DNA of 64,000 nucleotides, taken from NCBI GenBank assembly GCA_038380435.1, contig JAWZYU010000005.1, positions 38,152,001 through 38,216,000 of the forward strand, in the 5' to 3' direction. The stretch is from Ryuthela nishihirai. Lineage: Eukaryota; Arthropoda; Arachnida; Araneae; Heptathelidae. The stretch's first letter is position 1, and every line of letters begins with the position of its first letter. The position numbers were made by a program, and so were the translations under genes. Under the pieces are notes generated by a model that ran no database searches, was not told the origin of the DNA, and saw nothing but the letters and a program-made list of their open reading frames with translations. This document shows, in pieces, positions 11,888 to 22,364 of this stretch.

Positions 11888-13783
11888 TCAGTCTTCTTCA
11901 ACTGTGGGTCCAGTCCTACTGCTATTGTCATTCGAACTACTACCCTGATGCAGTTTTGTCATGACGGGAGATAATTCTGCTTCAACCTCTTTCATCTTGT
12001 GCTCCATCTCCACTTTTTCTGCTAAAGTGTTGTTATCCAACCACCGGATCACTTCTTCGCACTTCTTAACAACTTTCTCTTTTTCTGCTGTTGACAGCTT
12101 CTCGCCTGCGGTCGTCACCGCCTGTTTCACACCGTACACGTAACACTCCAATTTGTTGCGTGCAACGATCCTCTCTTGCTGCTCCTCGTCTTCCCGTTTG
12201 TACTTCTCGGCATCCTCCAGCATCCTGTCGATCTCTTCTTTCGAAAGTCGACCTTTGTCGTTGGTGATGCGGATGCTCTGGCTCTTCCCTGTTCCTTTCT
12301 CCATAGCCGACACGTGCAAGATGCCATTGGCGTCGATGTCAAAGGTGACTTCGATTTGAGGCACTCCTCTAGGAGCAGGTGGAATGCCGTGAAGATCAAA
12401 GTGTCCCAAAAGGTGATTGTCCTTCGTCATGGCGCGTTCTCCTTCGTACACTTGAATTGTGACCCCTGATTGGTTGTCCGAATAGGTGGTGAAGATCTGC
12501 GAGGTCTTACAAGGGATGCGAGCGTTCCTCTCCACGATATTCGTCATCACACCACCAGCGGTCTCGATACCCAATGAGAGAGGAGTCACGTCTACGAGCA
12601 GAACGTCTCGGATGTTATCACTCTTGTCTCCTCTTAGCACTGCCGCTTGAACTGCTGCTCCGTAGGCGACTGCCTCGTCGGGGTTGATGGACATGCACAG
12701 TTCTTTTCCGTTGAAGTAGTCTCTAAGCATCTTCTGGATTTTGGGAATTCGTGTTGACCCACCAACTAGCACCACGTCGTGGATGCTAGTCTTGTCCATT
12801 TTGGCATCCTTCAAAGCACGATCTACGGGCTCCAGGGTGCTGCGGAAGAGATCGATGCACAGTTCTTCGAATCTCGCTCTCGTTAGCTTCGAGTAGAAGT
12901 CGATTCCTTCGAACAAAGCATCGATTTCGACACTGGCTTCGCTGCTGCTTGACAGAGTTCGCTTGGCTCTTTCACAGGCCGTCCTCAACCGGCGGAGAGC
13001 CCGAGGACTGCTCCTGATGTCACGCTTGTATTGTCTTTTAAACTCTTCCACAAAATGCGACACCATTCTGTTGTCAAAGTCTTCACCCCCCAGATGGGTG
13101 TCTCCGGCAGTCGCCCGCACCTCGAACAGAGAGCCTTCGTCGATGGTGAGTATGGAGACATCAAAAGTGCCCCCTCCCAGATCAAAGATGAGAACATTTC
13201 GCTCACCTTTCAAGTTCTTATCCAGTCCATAGGCTAACGCTGCTGCTGTTGGTTCGTTGATTATCCTGAGCACATTGAGACCAGCTATAGCTCCGGCATC
13301 CTTAGTCGCCTGCCTCTGAGAATCATTGAAGTAAGCAGGCACCGTGATCACTGCATCTGTCACCTTCGCACCCAAGTAAGCTTCGGCAGTTTCTTTCATC
13401 TTCGTCAACACCATGGCGCTGATTTCTTCGGGATTGAAGAGCTTCTCTTCGCCTTTATACATCACTACGATTTTCGGCTTCCCTCTGTCGCTAACCACCT
13501 TGAACGGCCAGTGCTTCAAGTCATCCTGAATCTTGGAGTCGTCGTACTTCCTACCGATCAGTCTCTTGGCGTCGAACACGGTATTCTCGGGATTCAGAGC
13601 AACCTGGCCTTTAGCAGGGTCACCTATCAGCCTCTCTGTGTCCGTGAAGGCGACGAAGCTCGGCGTGGTTCGGTTGCCTTGGTCGTTGGCGATGATCTCG
13701 ACGCTGCCGTGCTCAAACACTCCGACGCACGAATAGGTGGTTCCCAAGTCGATGCCGATTGCAGGGGCCTTAATACAGGGCAT
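11888..13783 (-). CDS. hsp70: Heat-shock protein 70, copy 1 (C-terminus EED instead of EEVD)
   Basis: This is a cytosolic ATP-dependent chaperone of 631 residues from a single uninterrupted frame, as expected for inducible hsp70. Visible in order: the N-terminal ATPase with signature IDLGTTYS (residues 11-18), [12 protein letters not shown] near 199-210 and a [13 protein letters not shown] motif; the linker DVLLVDV; the substrate-binding domain with [12 protein letters not shown]; and the helical lid. The tail is short and has no GGMP repeats. The last residues are TVEED. The conserved Val of EEVD, which docks TPR co-chaperones such as CHIP and HOP, is missing because of a 10-bp deletion that also moved the stop codon. 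It differs from copy 2 at seven other residues (V197I, N415K, M452L, Q476E, K510R, A555V, E569K, copy 1 residue first). The start is supported by identity with copy 2 through and upstream of the ATG. It is probably heat-induced from the mirrored promoter upstream. Confidence 0.96.
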   Translation of the reverse strand: MPCIKAPAIGIDLGTTYSCVGVFEHGSVEIIANDQGNRTTPSFVAFTDTERLIGDPAKGQVALNPENTVFDAKRLIGRKYDDSKIQDDLKHWPFKVVSDRGKPKIVVMYKGEEKLFNPEEISAMVLTKMKETAEAYLGAKVTDAVITVPAYFNDSQRQATKDAGAIAGLNVLRIINEPTAAALAYGLDKNLKGERNVLIFDLGGGTFDVSILTIDEGSLFEVRATAGDTHLGGEDFDNRMVSHFVEEFKRQYKRDIRSSPRALRRLRTACERAKRTLSSSSEASVEIDALFEGIDFYSKLTRARFEELCIDLFRSTLEPVDRALKDAKMDKTSIHDVVLVGGSTRIPKIQKMLRDYFNGKELCMSINPDEAVAYGAAVQAAVLRGDKSDNIRDVLLVDVTPLSLGIETAGGVMTNIVERNARIPCKTSQIFTTYSDNQSGVTIQVYEGERAMTKDNHLLGHFDLHGIPPAPRGVPQIEVTFDIDANGILHVSAMEKGTGKSQSIRITNDKGRLSKEEIDRMLEDAEKYKREDEEQQERIVARNKLECYVYGVKQAVTTAGEKLSTAEKEKVVKKCEEVIRWLDNNTLAEKVEMEHKMKEVEAELSPVMTKLHQGSSSNDNSSRTGPTVEED

Positions 13784-13936
13784 CTTGAAGTTTCAAAGTC
13801 TCTTGTTACACAAAACCAAAGGTAATAACAGTGTAGAAATGCACTGCGCTCACAGGAATTCTAGTCGACTGCAGTAGTAGAAGATTTGCTAGTCAGAGCA
13901 CATGTCACTATGCCAACGAGCCGGTCTCTCTCCGTT

Positions 13937-13943
13937 GATATAC
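13937..13943 (-). promoter_or_regulatory. TATA-like box of hsp70 copy 1
   Basis: The minus strand reads gtatatc about 155 bp upstream of the ATG, which would put transcription start near 13,910. A GAA-TA-TTC half HSE lies just upstream (13,962-13,969). The identical arrangement is present in copy 2. Confidence 0.5.
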
Positions 13944-13987
13944 TCCGCCAGCTGATTGCTAGAATATTCGCCTGCTTTCTCGAGTTG

Positions 13988-13995
13988 TGACGTCA
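13988..13995. promoter_or_regulatory. CRE-like palindrome TGACGTCA (copy 1)
   Basis: A perfect 8-bp TGACGTCA between the TATA-like box and the proximal HSE, conserved at the mirrored position in copy 2. The sequence matches the consensus bound by CREB/ATF bZIP factors; its use here is inference. Confidence 0.45.
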
Positions 13996-14037
13996 TAAGA
14001 ACAGACACAGTGCCCTCTTGTGGAGCTCTGTGGTAGC

Positions 14038-14050
14038 TTCTAGAAGTTTC
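14038..14050. promoter_or_regulatory. Proximal heat-shock element, copy 1
   Basis: TTC-ta-GAA-gt-TTC: three perfect alternating 5-bp HSF units, the minimal trimer-binding HSE. It is about 100 bp upstream of the TATA-like box and identical to 20,179-20,191 in the other arm. Confidence 0.85.
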
Positions 14051-14204
14051 GCTTCACACATCTCTCGTTACCTCCTCCAATTTATTTATCAAATTATTAG
14101 GAAACTTTACTTTAAAATTTCTTCGCAGTTGTTTAATTGCATGTTATGTCTGTTTTTTGAACTATAACAAATCGTAAGCAATTAAAACCTAAAATAATCT
14201 AACT

Positions 14205-14241
14205 TTCCAGAAGCTTCTCAACAACAAACTGAAGAACATTC
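14205..14241. promoter_or_regulatory. Distal heat-shock elements, copy 1
   Basis: TTC-ca-GAA-gc-TTC at 14,205-14,217 is a second perfect three-unit HSE. A further GAA-ca-TTC pair lies at 14,234-14,241. Mirrored sites in the right arm are at 20,012-20,024 and 19,988-19,995. Confidence 0.8.
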
Positions 14242-14684
14242 TCGTTATAAGGACGATATTTTGCGTACTGTGCTGCCATCTGTCGTACATGAAAAGGTTC
14301 ATTGAGAATAATTTCCAAATGTTAAACTGAAATATTTTGTATATATGAATATTTTTTTCAAAATAATTTTTTTTTGTTCTATGCAGTAGGGTAGTGTTTT
14401 CAACAGGATGTAAAAGAAATTATAAAATTGTCCTTGACATAACCATGAAGTTCAGAGCTCTTAACTTTTCTCTAGAAATATATTAAGTTGTCATGAAATG
14501 TTTCTTAGATGAACATATTGATGCATGTTTCGTTTCGACAAAGAAACCTTTGAAATTAATAAATCAAAATGCTCGTATATTAACGATTAATATTTTTTCG
14601 ACTAGTTATATGCAGGAAATATTATTTGATTTCTATGAAGGGTAGTGTTAGGGAAAGAATAATAAAAAAATGAAAATTCCCTCA

Positions 14685-14757
14685 AGCAGCTACTGATAGG
14701 AGGCTGTCAGTTTATACGTCATAGAGAAGTCCACGAGGGAGGTGAGACCACTATAAA
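14685..14757 (-). mobile_element. SINE family B fragment (left arm)
   Basis: The minus strand reads ggactTctctatgacgta, then taaactgacag.ctcct.tcag and agctgcttgaggg, matching the body of the full SINE B at 55,902-56,116. There is no tRNA head. The mirrored fragment is at 19,488-19,560. Confidence 0.6.
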
Positions 14758-15369
14758 TTAGTAAGTTATATCAATTAAGCTAATTTATAAATTAAAATTG
14801 AGCTAAGAACACCATGCATCGAATATTTCTTTAAGTTATTCTCTTTCTTTCGTTAAAAAAATCCAAGGTTTTTAAATAAAATCGTTCACTAATTTTAAGT
14901 TCCTATTTTAATTCCTATGATACCCATCCGTCTATTAATATGGTTGGTAGGTTCTGGGAAATCGTCCTGTAAATCCGAACTAAAAATTTATGGAAAAAAC
15001 GAGATTGGTTACGAAAGAATCCTTGCTATGAATAAAACCAACATTGAAAGTTTTATTTACACACATTTATCTTAAATTTCAGTTCAGCAGTAATAATAAT
15101 CGTTAATGCAACATTATTTTTTGATTTATTTTCACTAATTCAGATAAGCTTAGAATAATTTTTATACAATTCTCTGTGGTCACGAAAAATAGTCATCGTT
15201 AATGTAGACGAACACTATTGAATTTTACAACGAAATATGAAAGAAGGATATTTATGAACTGGATGTAATTTAGAAATTAAGTACGTAATTGTACTAACAC
15301 TTCATACTTTATTTCATATAATTAATATCTAGATGCTACTTTATAAAACATTGTATTTACGAATTAGCT

Positions 15370-16718
15370 GCGAAAAGGCATGCATGAGATTGCAATGCAT
15401 TAGCGAAAAGGTTCATTGAGATTAATTTCCAAATGTTAAACTGAAATATTTTGAAATATTGTGTATATAGGTGTGTTTTTTTCGCTTCTCTTTTCTTCAA
15501 GTTATGATTCTATGGAATTTTTTTCCCACATATTTCTCTCGGTATGTCAGTTATTTCCTTCAAACCATCATGTCTTATATTTTTAATAACATTTTTAAAT
15601 CCATAATGTACTTCGAAGTTTGGACTATAGAAATGCTGGCATTTTGCAAACTTTTATTTACTTGATTTACAGGATTTAAAATTTTATCCCACATAATAAT
15701 GACTAGTTGACGCAATTTTTCCAAATGTAAATAAAACATCGTCGATATTAATCAAAGTGGAATGCAATGCATTGCATTTGGATGCCCATCCTTTATTACA
15801 ATATTCCTTCAAAGAATAGGTTAGACATTTTGTTCATAATTTTCCGAAAGAAAATAAATATATGCAGTACTTTTCCGAATAATGACATCATGACTTCAGA
15901 AAAATCAGCAACATGGACTCCAACTAAATTTAAAGTATGCGATGCACATGACACGAATTTTGCAAGATCATTTACATGCTCTATTCTTGTTTGTACACTT
16001 TTACATTTGCCTGCAATATTGGCTCCAATTTCGTATTATTGTCCTCGACAGTTCTTAATATCCAACCCATCGAAAGACATTTTATAATTTTTCGTATTAT
16101 AGGTTGTTGTAAACCTTAAGATAATTATGATTATTTGAAGACATAATAAGAAATTTGAAGTTTTTTTTTGGAACTAAACGTACAAGTATCCCTCGATTTA
16201 CACGGTACACAGTTTGCACGGTTTCAGCTTTACACAGTGAAAAAAAAATGCATCCAGTTTCTATTTACACGGTGATAGACTCTGTTTGACACGGGCAAGA
16301 AAATGCAACCAATTTTGTTTTGGAAGATTATAGACTCGGATTCTCGCGGAGTATATAAATCAAATACATATTATGCAGTGGTATAGCGTCAAGGAATAGC
16401 ATTAGACTGTCATCCCAAAGTAAGAAACAACTGAACGGTATCATGTATTTTCAAGAATAAATAGATAACAGTAAATTCGATATTAATAAAATCGTCATCA
16501 GTAAAAAGTTATATTTATATTCTTTCGTTGAAATTATATTCTTGCCATTGTAATGAAATCTGTCTTGCGACATTTTAATGAAGTCTTTTGAATTGGCAGC
16601 GAGATCTGACTTTTGTAGACTGACATTTTCAGACTAGTAAAACCGTGCTTTTCATTAATTTCATAATCATTTTTAGCAATAAGGTTAACTTTTGTAGACC
16701 ATAATAAGGCGAAATACA
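15370..16718. other. Spacer of the large palindrome
   Basis: About 1.35 kb of AT-rich, single-copy sequence between the arms. It shows no supported gene. It contains a second, direct copy of a 50-bp piece of the left arm: 15,408-15,455 (gaaaaggttcattgagatta...) repeats 14,293-14,340. It also contains a possible pogo-type end (see 16,182-16,335). Short open frames at 15,471-16,087 have no recognisable motif. Confidence 0.6.
16182..16335. mobile_element. Possible pogo/Tigger-type element end (degenerate)
   Basis: acaagtatccctcgatttac followed by acggt, and a repeated ttacacgg/tttgcacgg/ttgacacgg series, resembles the pogo/Tigger terminal pattern (CAGGTAxCCCTCGxTTxAC). No partner end or coding region was found, so this is only a suggestion. 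Confidence 0.3.
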
Positions 16719-16801
16719 GCTAATTCGTAAATACAATGTTTTATAAAGTAGCATCTAGATATTAATTATATGAAATAAAGTATGAAGTGTTAGTACAATT
16801 A

Positions 16802-18945
16802 CAGGTAACCCCCGTTCATCGCGAAGGATACGTTCTGGACATGGTCGCGATAAGCGAAATTTCGCGATCAACGGGGTATTTTAAAAAAAATCATTTTAAA
16901 ATTCGAAAAAACACTTTATTAATAAAATAAATATTATTAATAACAAAAAATGTCATACATAATTCATTCATTTTGTTCTTCCGCGTTGCAAAAAGGAATC
17001 TAGATTCCCTTGTTTGGCCTCTCTACGTTTATTATGCAAAATTTGCCGATAACTGTCAAATAATCCGTCAAATAATCCACTCACTCGCTCGTAATCTTCG
17101 TCGTTTTCTTCTAACAACTCCATGCATTGATTGTGAAGAGAAAGGGCCTTTTCAACGATTTTGACACTTAACTTTCGCACGGGAACTGGTTTCGAGACGT
17201 CATTTTTTTGGGACATAGTACGGCAGTCCATTTTTTGCAGCTCTTCATTAGTTAAGGGTTCGCCGTGTGATTTTAACAAAGTCTGAATATCATCTACATC
17301 AACACCTTCGATGCCTCCGGAAGTGGCTATAAGACTAATCTCTTCGATGATATTTTGAATATCATTTTCATAATTGATGTGACCTTCAAAAAGTTCTCTG
17401 AGCAACCTTTTCCAAACACCCTTCATACACGACTGGGTGACTTCATTCCACGCTTCGTCGATGTTTCTGATAGCTTTCATAATATTAAATTGTTCCCACC
17501 AAACCCGCATGTCTCTACCACCTCCATCAGTTTCTTCAATGAGTTGGCGCATCGTTTTTCTTAAATAATTGGCTTCGAATGCTGCTATTGCGCCTTGATT
17601 CATAGGCTGTAAGATGGAAGTGGTATTCGGAGGTAAGAATACCACTTCAACGGGAAAATCAGTGCACAGAGTCTCAAGTTCCACAGGATGTCCTGGTGCA
17701 TTATCCAACACCAAAAGAGCTCGAGGTTCAACTCCAATATCCTCGCAATATATTTTTATGCTGGGCAGAAACAAGTTTTAAACCAGTCCATAAATAAATT
17801 TTATGTCATCCAAGCCTTAGGGTTACTTCGCCAAAAAACTGGTAAATTGTTTTTAGAATAACCTTTCGTGGCACAAGGAGTTTCTGATTGATAATTCAAC
17901 AATGGTTTCAATTTTAATTCTTCGGATGCATTTCCGCCGAGAAGAAGAGTTAGACGATCCTTGGCTGCTTTAAATCCAGAAGCAGTCTTCTCCTCTATGC
18001 AAATAAACGTACGTGTTGGCATTCGTTTCCAATAGAGTCCTGTCTCATCTACATTAAAAATTAAATTTGGTGGATAATTTCCCCTTTCCACAATTTCACG
18101 GAACTCCATTGGATATTTTTCAGCTGATTCTACGTCTGCACTAGCCGATTCGAAAATCATTTTAAGGTTATGCAAGTTTGATCGTGTTCTAAACCGATCA
18201 AACCAACCTTTGCTTGCTTTAAAAATTTCTCCTCCATGTTGAGATTTTAAATGATCCCAAAGACTAAGTGATATATTCATTATGATTTGGGTACTCACAG
18301 GCACGTGGTGTTGATTTAGGTCCTCTATCCATTTGCTTAATGAATTTTCCATTTCTGTCATCCAAAAACTTCTGGTTCGTGAAACTTTCGTCGCTGTAAT
18401 TGGAGTAACACTTTCGCCAGCCTTTTTAATTTTGTCTTTTTGTTGCACAATTGATCGCATTGTAGACTCAGGCAATTTGAAATCCCTTCCTACAACTGTA
18501 AATTTTCCATCACTTTCTATCCTTTCTATAATTTTTAGTTTCTTTTCTAAAATCACTACATTGCGAATTTTCTTAACCGATTTTTCACATTGTCTTTTTG
18601 ACATTTTAAAAATTACGAAAGGATAAAAAAATATGTAGTCAATTTAATTAGCGTGCGTTTGACACTGCAGCTAAGATTCCACTGAAGGATAGACCCAAAT
18701 GATGCACTGGCTCAACCGTACCAGGCACCGGCGCACGGCGATCTTTTGTCTCACCCACGCTCGTCACTTTACGTTATGTACATGTGTATGATGTGATTGA
18801 GCGAGAAAGAAAGTTAGCACGCACGTGCAACCATTCATTTTGATTTTGACTTCTCCTCGCATGTTTCAAAGCCACACAAGTGCCGAGACAAAAAAAAAGA
18901 TCGCGATATAACGAATCCGCACTCGCGATAAACGGGGGTTCCCTG
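16802..18945 (-). mobile_element. Tigger-type (pogo superfamily) DNA transposon, 2,144 bp
   Basis: The left end reads CAGGTAACCCCCGTT and the inverted right end CAGGGAACCCCCGTT; both continue with .ATCGCGA, giving about 23 bp with two mismatches. TA target duplications flank it (16,800-16,801 and 18,946-18,947). One broken transposase frame lies on the minus strand. A related, internally deleted copy at 43,770-44,266 has the same ends, so the family was once mobile in this genome. Confidence 0.93.
16968..18604 (-). pseudogene. Tigger transposase, inactivated
   Basis: A pogo/jerky-type transposase, normally a nuclear DDE/D recombinase. Read on the minus strand from 18,604. The first part (267 residues) has a CENP-B-like N-terminal helix-turn-helix, a second DNA-binding domain around WFDRFRTRSNLHNL and the first catalytic Asp in NVDETGLYWKRMP. 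An in-frame stop (17,801-17,803) follows KAWMT, and a one-base frameshift lies at about 17,771-17,785. The second part (from about 17,774) has LVLDNAPGHP with the second Asp, then PPNTTSILQPMNQG. In this family that last motif is normally PM/L-D-QG, so the third acidic residue is Asn (codon 17,598-17,600). The element cannot encode an active enzyme. Confidence 0.9.
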
Positions 18946-19487
18946 TACTTAATTTCTAAATTACATCCAGTTCATAAATATCCTTCTTTCATATTTCTTT
19001 GTAAAATTCAATAGTGTTCGTCTACATTAACGATGACTACTTTTCGTAACCACAGAGAATTGTATAAAAATTATTCTAAGCTTATCTGAATTAGTGAAAA
19101 TAAATCAAAAAATAATGTTGCATTAACGATTATTATTACTGCTGAACTGAAATTTGAGATAAATGTGTGTAAATAAAACTTTCAATGTTGGTTTTATTCA
19201 TAGCAAGGATTCTTTCGTAACCAATCTCATTTTTTCCATAAATTTTTAGTTCTGATTTACAGGACGATTTCCCAGAACCTACCAACCATATTAATAGACG
19301 GATGGGTATCATGGGAATTAAAATAGGAACTTAAAATTAGTGAACGATTTTATTTAAAAACCTTGGATTTTTTCAACGAAAGAAAGAGAATAACTGAAAG
19401 AAATATTCGATGCATGGTGCTCTTGGCTCAATTTTAATTTATAAATTAGCTTAATTGATATAACTTACTAATTTATAGTGGTCTCAC

Positions 19488-19560
19488 CTCCCTCATGGAC
19501 TTCTCTATGACGTATAAACTGACAGCCTCCTATCAGTAGCTGCTTGAGGGAATTTTCATT
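19488..19560 (+). mobile_element. SINE family B fragment (right arm)
   Basis: Mirror of 14,685-14,757: cctc.ctcatggacttctct, taaactgacag and agctgcttgaggg match SINE B. Confidence 0.6.
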
Positions 19561-19987
19561 TTTTTATTATTCTTTCCCTAACACTACCCTTCATAGAAAT
19601 CAAATAATATTTCCTGCATATAACTAGTCGCAAAAAATATTAATCGTTAATATACGAACATTTTGATTTATTAATTTCAAAGGTTTCTTTGTCGAAACGA
19701 AACATGCATCAATATGTTGATCTAAGAAACATTTCATGACAATTTAATATATTTCTAGAGAAAAGTTAAGAGCTCTGAACTTCATGGTTATATCAAGGAC
19801 AATTTTATAATTTCTTTTACATCCTGTTGAAAACACTGCCCTACTGCATAGAACAAAAAAAATTATTTTGAAAAAAAAATTCATATATACAAAATATTTC
19901 AGTTTAACATTAGGAAATTAATCGCAATGAACCTTTTCATGTACGACAGATGGCAGCACAGTACGCAAAATATCGTCCTTATAACGA

Positions 19988-20024
19988 GAATATTCTTCAG
20001 TTTGTTGTTGAGAAGCTTCTGGAA
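19988..20024. promoter_or_regulatory. Distal heat-shock elements, copy 2
   Basis: GAA-ta-TTC at 19,988-19,995, then GAA-gc-TTC-tg-GAA at 20,012-20,024, a perfect three-unit HSE about 420 bp upstream of the ATG. Confidence 0.8.
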
Positions 20025-20178
20025 AGTTAGATTATTTTAGGTTTTAATTGCTTACGATTTGTTATAGTTCAAAAAACAGACATAACATGCAATTAAACAA
20101 CTGCGAAGAAATTTTAAAGTAAAGTTTCCTAATAATTTGATAAATAAATTGGAGGAGGTAACGAGAGATGTGTGAAGC

Positions 20179-20191
20179 GAAACTTCTAGAA
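20179..20191. promoter_or_regulatory. Proximal heat-shock element, copy 2
   Basis: GAA-ac-TTC-ta-GAA: three perfect HSF units, preceded in 5-bp register by one more GAA (20,174-20,176). A partial element GAA-ta-TTC lies nearer the TATA-like box at 20,260-20,267. Confidence 0.85.
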
Positions 20192-20233
20192 GCTACCACA
20201 GAGCTCCACAAGAGGGCACTGTGTCTGTTCTTA

Positions 20234-20241
20234 TGACGTCA
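20234..20241. promoter_or_regulatory. CRE-like palindrome TGACGTCA (copy 2)
   Basis: Same 8-bp site and spacing as in copy 1 (13,988-13,995), between the proximal HSE and the TATA-like box. Confidence 0.45.
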
Positions 20242-20285
20242 CAACTCGAGAAAGCAGGCGAATATTCTAGCAATCAGCTGGCGGA

Positions 20286-20292
20286 GTATATC
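20286..20292 (+). promoter_or_regulatory. TATA-like box of hsp70 copy 2
   Basis: gtatatc about 155 bp before the ATG at 20,446; transcription start would be near 20,315-20,320, giving a 5' leader of about 130 nt with no visible intron. Confidence 0.5.
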
Positions 20293-20445
20293 AACGGAGA
20301 GAGACCGGCTCGTTGGCATAGTGACATGTGCTCTGACTAGCAAATCTTCTACCACTGCAGTCGACTAGAATTCCTGTGAGCGCAGTGCATTTCTACACTG
20401 TTATTACCTTTGGTTTTGTGTAACAAGAGACTTTGAAACTTCAAG

Positions 20446-22344
20446 ATGCCCTGTATTAAGGCCCCTGCAATCGGCATCGACTTGGGAACCACCTATTCGT
20501 GCGTCGGAGTGTTTGAGCACGGCAGCGTCGAGATCATCGCCAACGACCAAGGCAACCGAACCACGCCGAGCTTCGTCGCCTTCACGGACACAGAGAGGCT
20601 GATAGGTGACCCTGCTAAAGGCCAGGTTGCTCTGAATCCCGAGAATACCGTGTTCGACGCCAAGAGACTGATCGGTAGGAAGTACGACGACTCCAAGATT
20701 CAGGATGACTTGAAGCACTGGCCGTTCAAGGTGGTTAGCGACAGAGGGAAGCCGAAAATCGTAGTGATGTATAAAGGCGAAGAGAAGCTCTTCAATCCCG
20801 AAGAAATCAGCGCCATGGTGTTGACGAAGATGAAAGAAACTGCCGAAGCTTACTTAGGTGCGAAGGTGACAGATGCAGTGATCACGGTGCCTGCTTACTT
20901 CAATGATTCTCAGAGGCAGGCGACTAAGGATGCCGGAGCTATAGCTGGTCTCAATGTGCTCAGGATAATCAACGAACCAACAGCAGCAGCGTTAGCCTAT
21001 GGACTGGATAAGAACTTGAAAGGTGAGCGAAATATTCTCATCTTTGATCTGGGAGGGGGCACTTTTGATGTCTCCATACTCACCATCGACGAAGGCTCTC
21101 TGTTCGAGGTGCGGGCGACTGCCGGAGACACCCATCTGGGGGGTGAAGACTTTGACAACAGAATGGTGTCGCATTTTGTGGAAGAGTTTAAAAGACAATA
21201 CAAGCGTGACATCAGGAGCAGTCCTCGGGCTCTCCGCCGGTTGAGGACGGCCTGTGAAAGAGCCAAGCGAACTCTGTCAAGCAGCAGCGAAGCCAGTGTC
21301 GAAATCGATGCTTTGTTCGAAGGAATCGACTTCTACTCGAAGCTAACGAGAGCGAGATTCGAAGAACTGTGCATCGATCTCTTCCGCAGCACCCTGGAGC
21401 CCGTAGATCGTGCTTTGAAGGATGCCAAAATGGACAAGACTAGCATCCACGATGTGGTGCTAGTTGGTGGGTCAACACGAATTCCCAAAATCCAGAAGAT
21501 GCTTAGAGACTACTTCAACGGAAAAGAACTGTGCATGTCCATCAACCCCGACGAGGCAGTCGCCTACGGAGCAGCAGTTCAAGCGGCAGTGCTAAGAGGA
21601 GACAAGAGTGATAACATCCGAGACGTTCTGCTCGTAGACGTGACTCCTCTCTCATTGGGTATCGAGACCGCTGGTGGTGTGATGACGAAGATCGTGGAGA
21701 GGAACGCTCGCATCCCTTGTAAGACCTCGCAGATCTTCACCACCTATTCAGACAACCAATCAGGGGTCACAATTCAAGTGTATGAAGGAGAACGCGCCTT
21801 GACGAAGGACAATCACCTTTTGGGACACTTTGATCTTCACGGCATTCCACCTGCTCCTAGAGGAGTGCCTGAAATCGAAGTCACCTTTGACATCGACGCC
21901 AATGGCATCTTGCACGTGTCGGCTATGGAGAAAGGAACGGGGAAGAGCCAGAGCATCCGCATCACCAACGACAGAGGTCGACTTTCGAAAGAAGAGATCG
22001 ACAGGATGCTGGAGGATGCGGAGAAGTACAAACGGGAAGACGAGGAGCAGCAAGAGAGGATCGTTGCACGCAACAAATTGGAGTGTTACGTGTACGGTGT
22101 GAAACAGGTGGTGACGACCGCAGGAGAGAAGCTGTCAACAGCAGAAAAAAAGAAAGTTGTTAAGAAGTGCGAAGAAGTGATCCGGTGGTTGGATAACAAC
22201 ACTTTAGCAGAAAAAGTGGAGATGGAGCACAAGATGAAAGAGGTTGAAGCAGAATTATCTCCCGTCATGACAAAACTGCATCAGGGTAGTAGTTCGAATG
22301 ACAATAGCAGTAGGACTGGACCCACAGTTGAAGAAGTAGACTGA
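20446..22344 (+). CDS. hsp70: Heat-shock protein 70, copy 2 (canonical EEVD)
   Basis: A cytosolic Hsp70 of 632 residues in one intronless frame. The start [18 protein letters not shown] is shared with copy 1. The nucleotide-binding domain occupies about residues 1-395 with the three Hsp70 signatures, followed by the linker DVLLVDV, the substrate-binding domain, the lid and the tail ending GPTVEEVD. The EEVD motif marks the cytosolic/nuclear class and binds TPR co-chaperones. The protein is slightly shorter than many cytosolic Hsp70s because the Gly/Met-rich tail repeats are absent, replaced by a Ser/Asn stretch. It is divergent from copy 1 with about 6.7 kb between start codons. Two perfect HSEs upstream point to heat-shock-factor control. 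Residues 1-196 are identical to copy 1; the differences cluster in the C-terminal third. Confidence 0.97.
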   Translation: MPCIKAPAIGIDLGTTYSCVGVFEHGSVEIIANDQGNRTTPSFVAFTDTERLIGDPAKGQVALNPENTVFDAKRLIGRKYDDSKIQDDLKHWPFKVVSDRGKPKIVVMYKGEEKLFNPEEISAMVLTKMKETAEAYLGAKVTDAVITVPAYFNDSQRQATKDAGAIAGLNVLRIINEPTAAALAYGLDKNLKGERNILIFDLGGGTFDVSILTIDEGSLFEVRATAGDTHLGGEDFDNRMVSHFVEEFKRQYKRDIRSSPRALRRLRTACERAKRTLSSSSEASVEIDALFEGIDFYSKLTRARFEELCIDLFRSTLEPVDRALKDAKMDKTSIHDVVLVGGSTRIPKIQKMLRDYFNGKELCMSINPDEAVAYGAAVQAAVLRGDKSDNIRDVLLVDVTPLSLGIETAGGVMTKIVERNARIPCKTSQIFTTYSDNQSGVTIQVYEGERALTKDNHLLGHFDLHGIPPAPRGVPEIEVTFDIDANGILHVSAMEKGTGKSQSIRITNDRGRLSKEEIDRMLEDAEKYKREDEEQQERIVARNKLECYVYGVKQVVTTAGEKLSTAEKKKVVKKCEEVIRWLDNNTLAEKVEMEHKMKEVEAELSPVMTKLHQGSSSNDNSSRTGPTVEEVD

Positions 22345-22358
22345 AGACTGAAAATTTT

Positions 22359-22364
22359 AATAAA
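22359..22364 (+). terminator. hsp70 copy 2 polyadenylation signal AATAAA
   Basis: AATAAA about 15 bp after the stop codon. Further aataaa hexamers occur downstream (near 22,648 and 22,857), so a longer 3' UTR is possible. Confidence 0.55.

Larger units (their letters stand above)
5555..15369. repeat. Left arm of large inverted duplication (about 9.8 kb)
   Basis: This segment is the near-identical reverse complement of 16,719-28,495 (with the Tigger insertion removed). The outer edge is set by cttctatatctggtgac on the left against gtcaccagatatagaag on the right (ending 28,495). The inner edge is at agct (about 15,369) against agctaattcgtaaat from 16,719. Visible differences are scattered substitutions, homopolymer length changes and small indels. 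The arm holds hsp70 copy 1, one SINE A, one SINE B fragment, one tRNA-like SINE, copies of two unnamed repeats and a MITE that the other arm lacks. Confidence 0.93.

Noticed and set aside
12127..13825. Additional open frames opposite and within both hsp70 genes (up to 104 codons)
   Set aside because: They are shadows of GC-richer hsp70 coding sequence and have no independent motif; they recur in both copies only because the DNA is duplicated.
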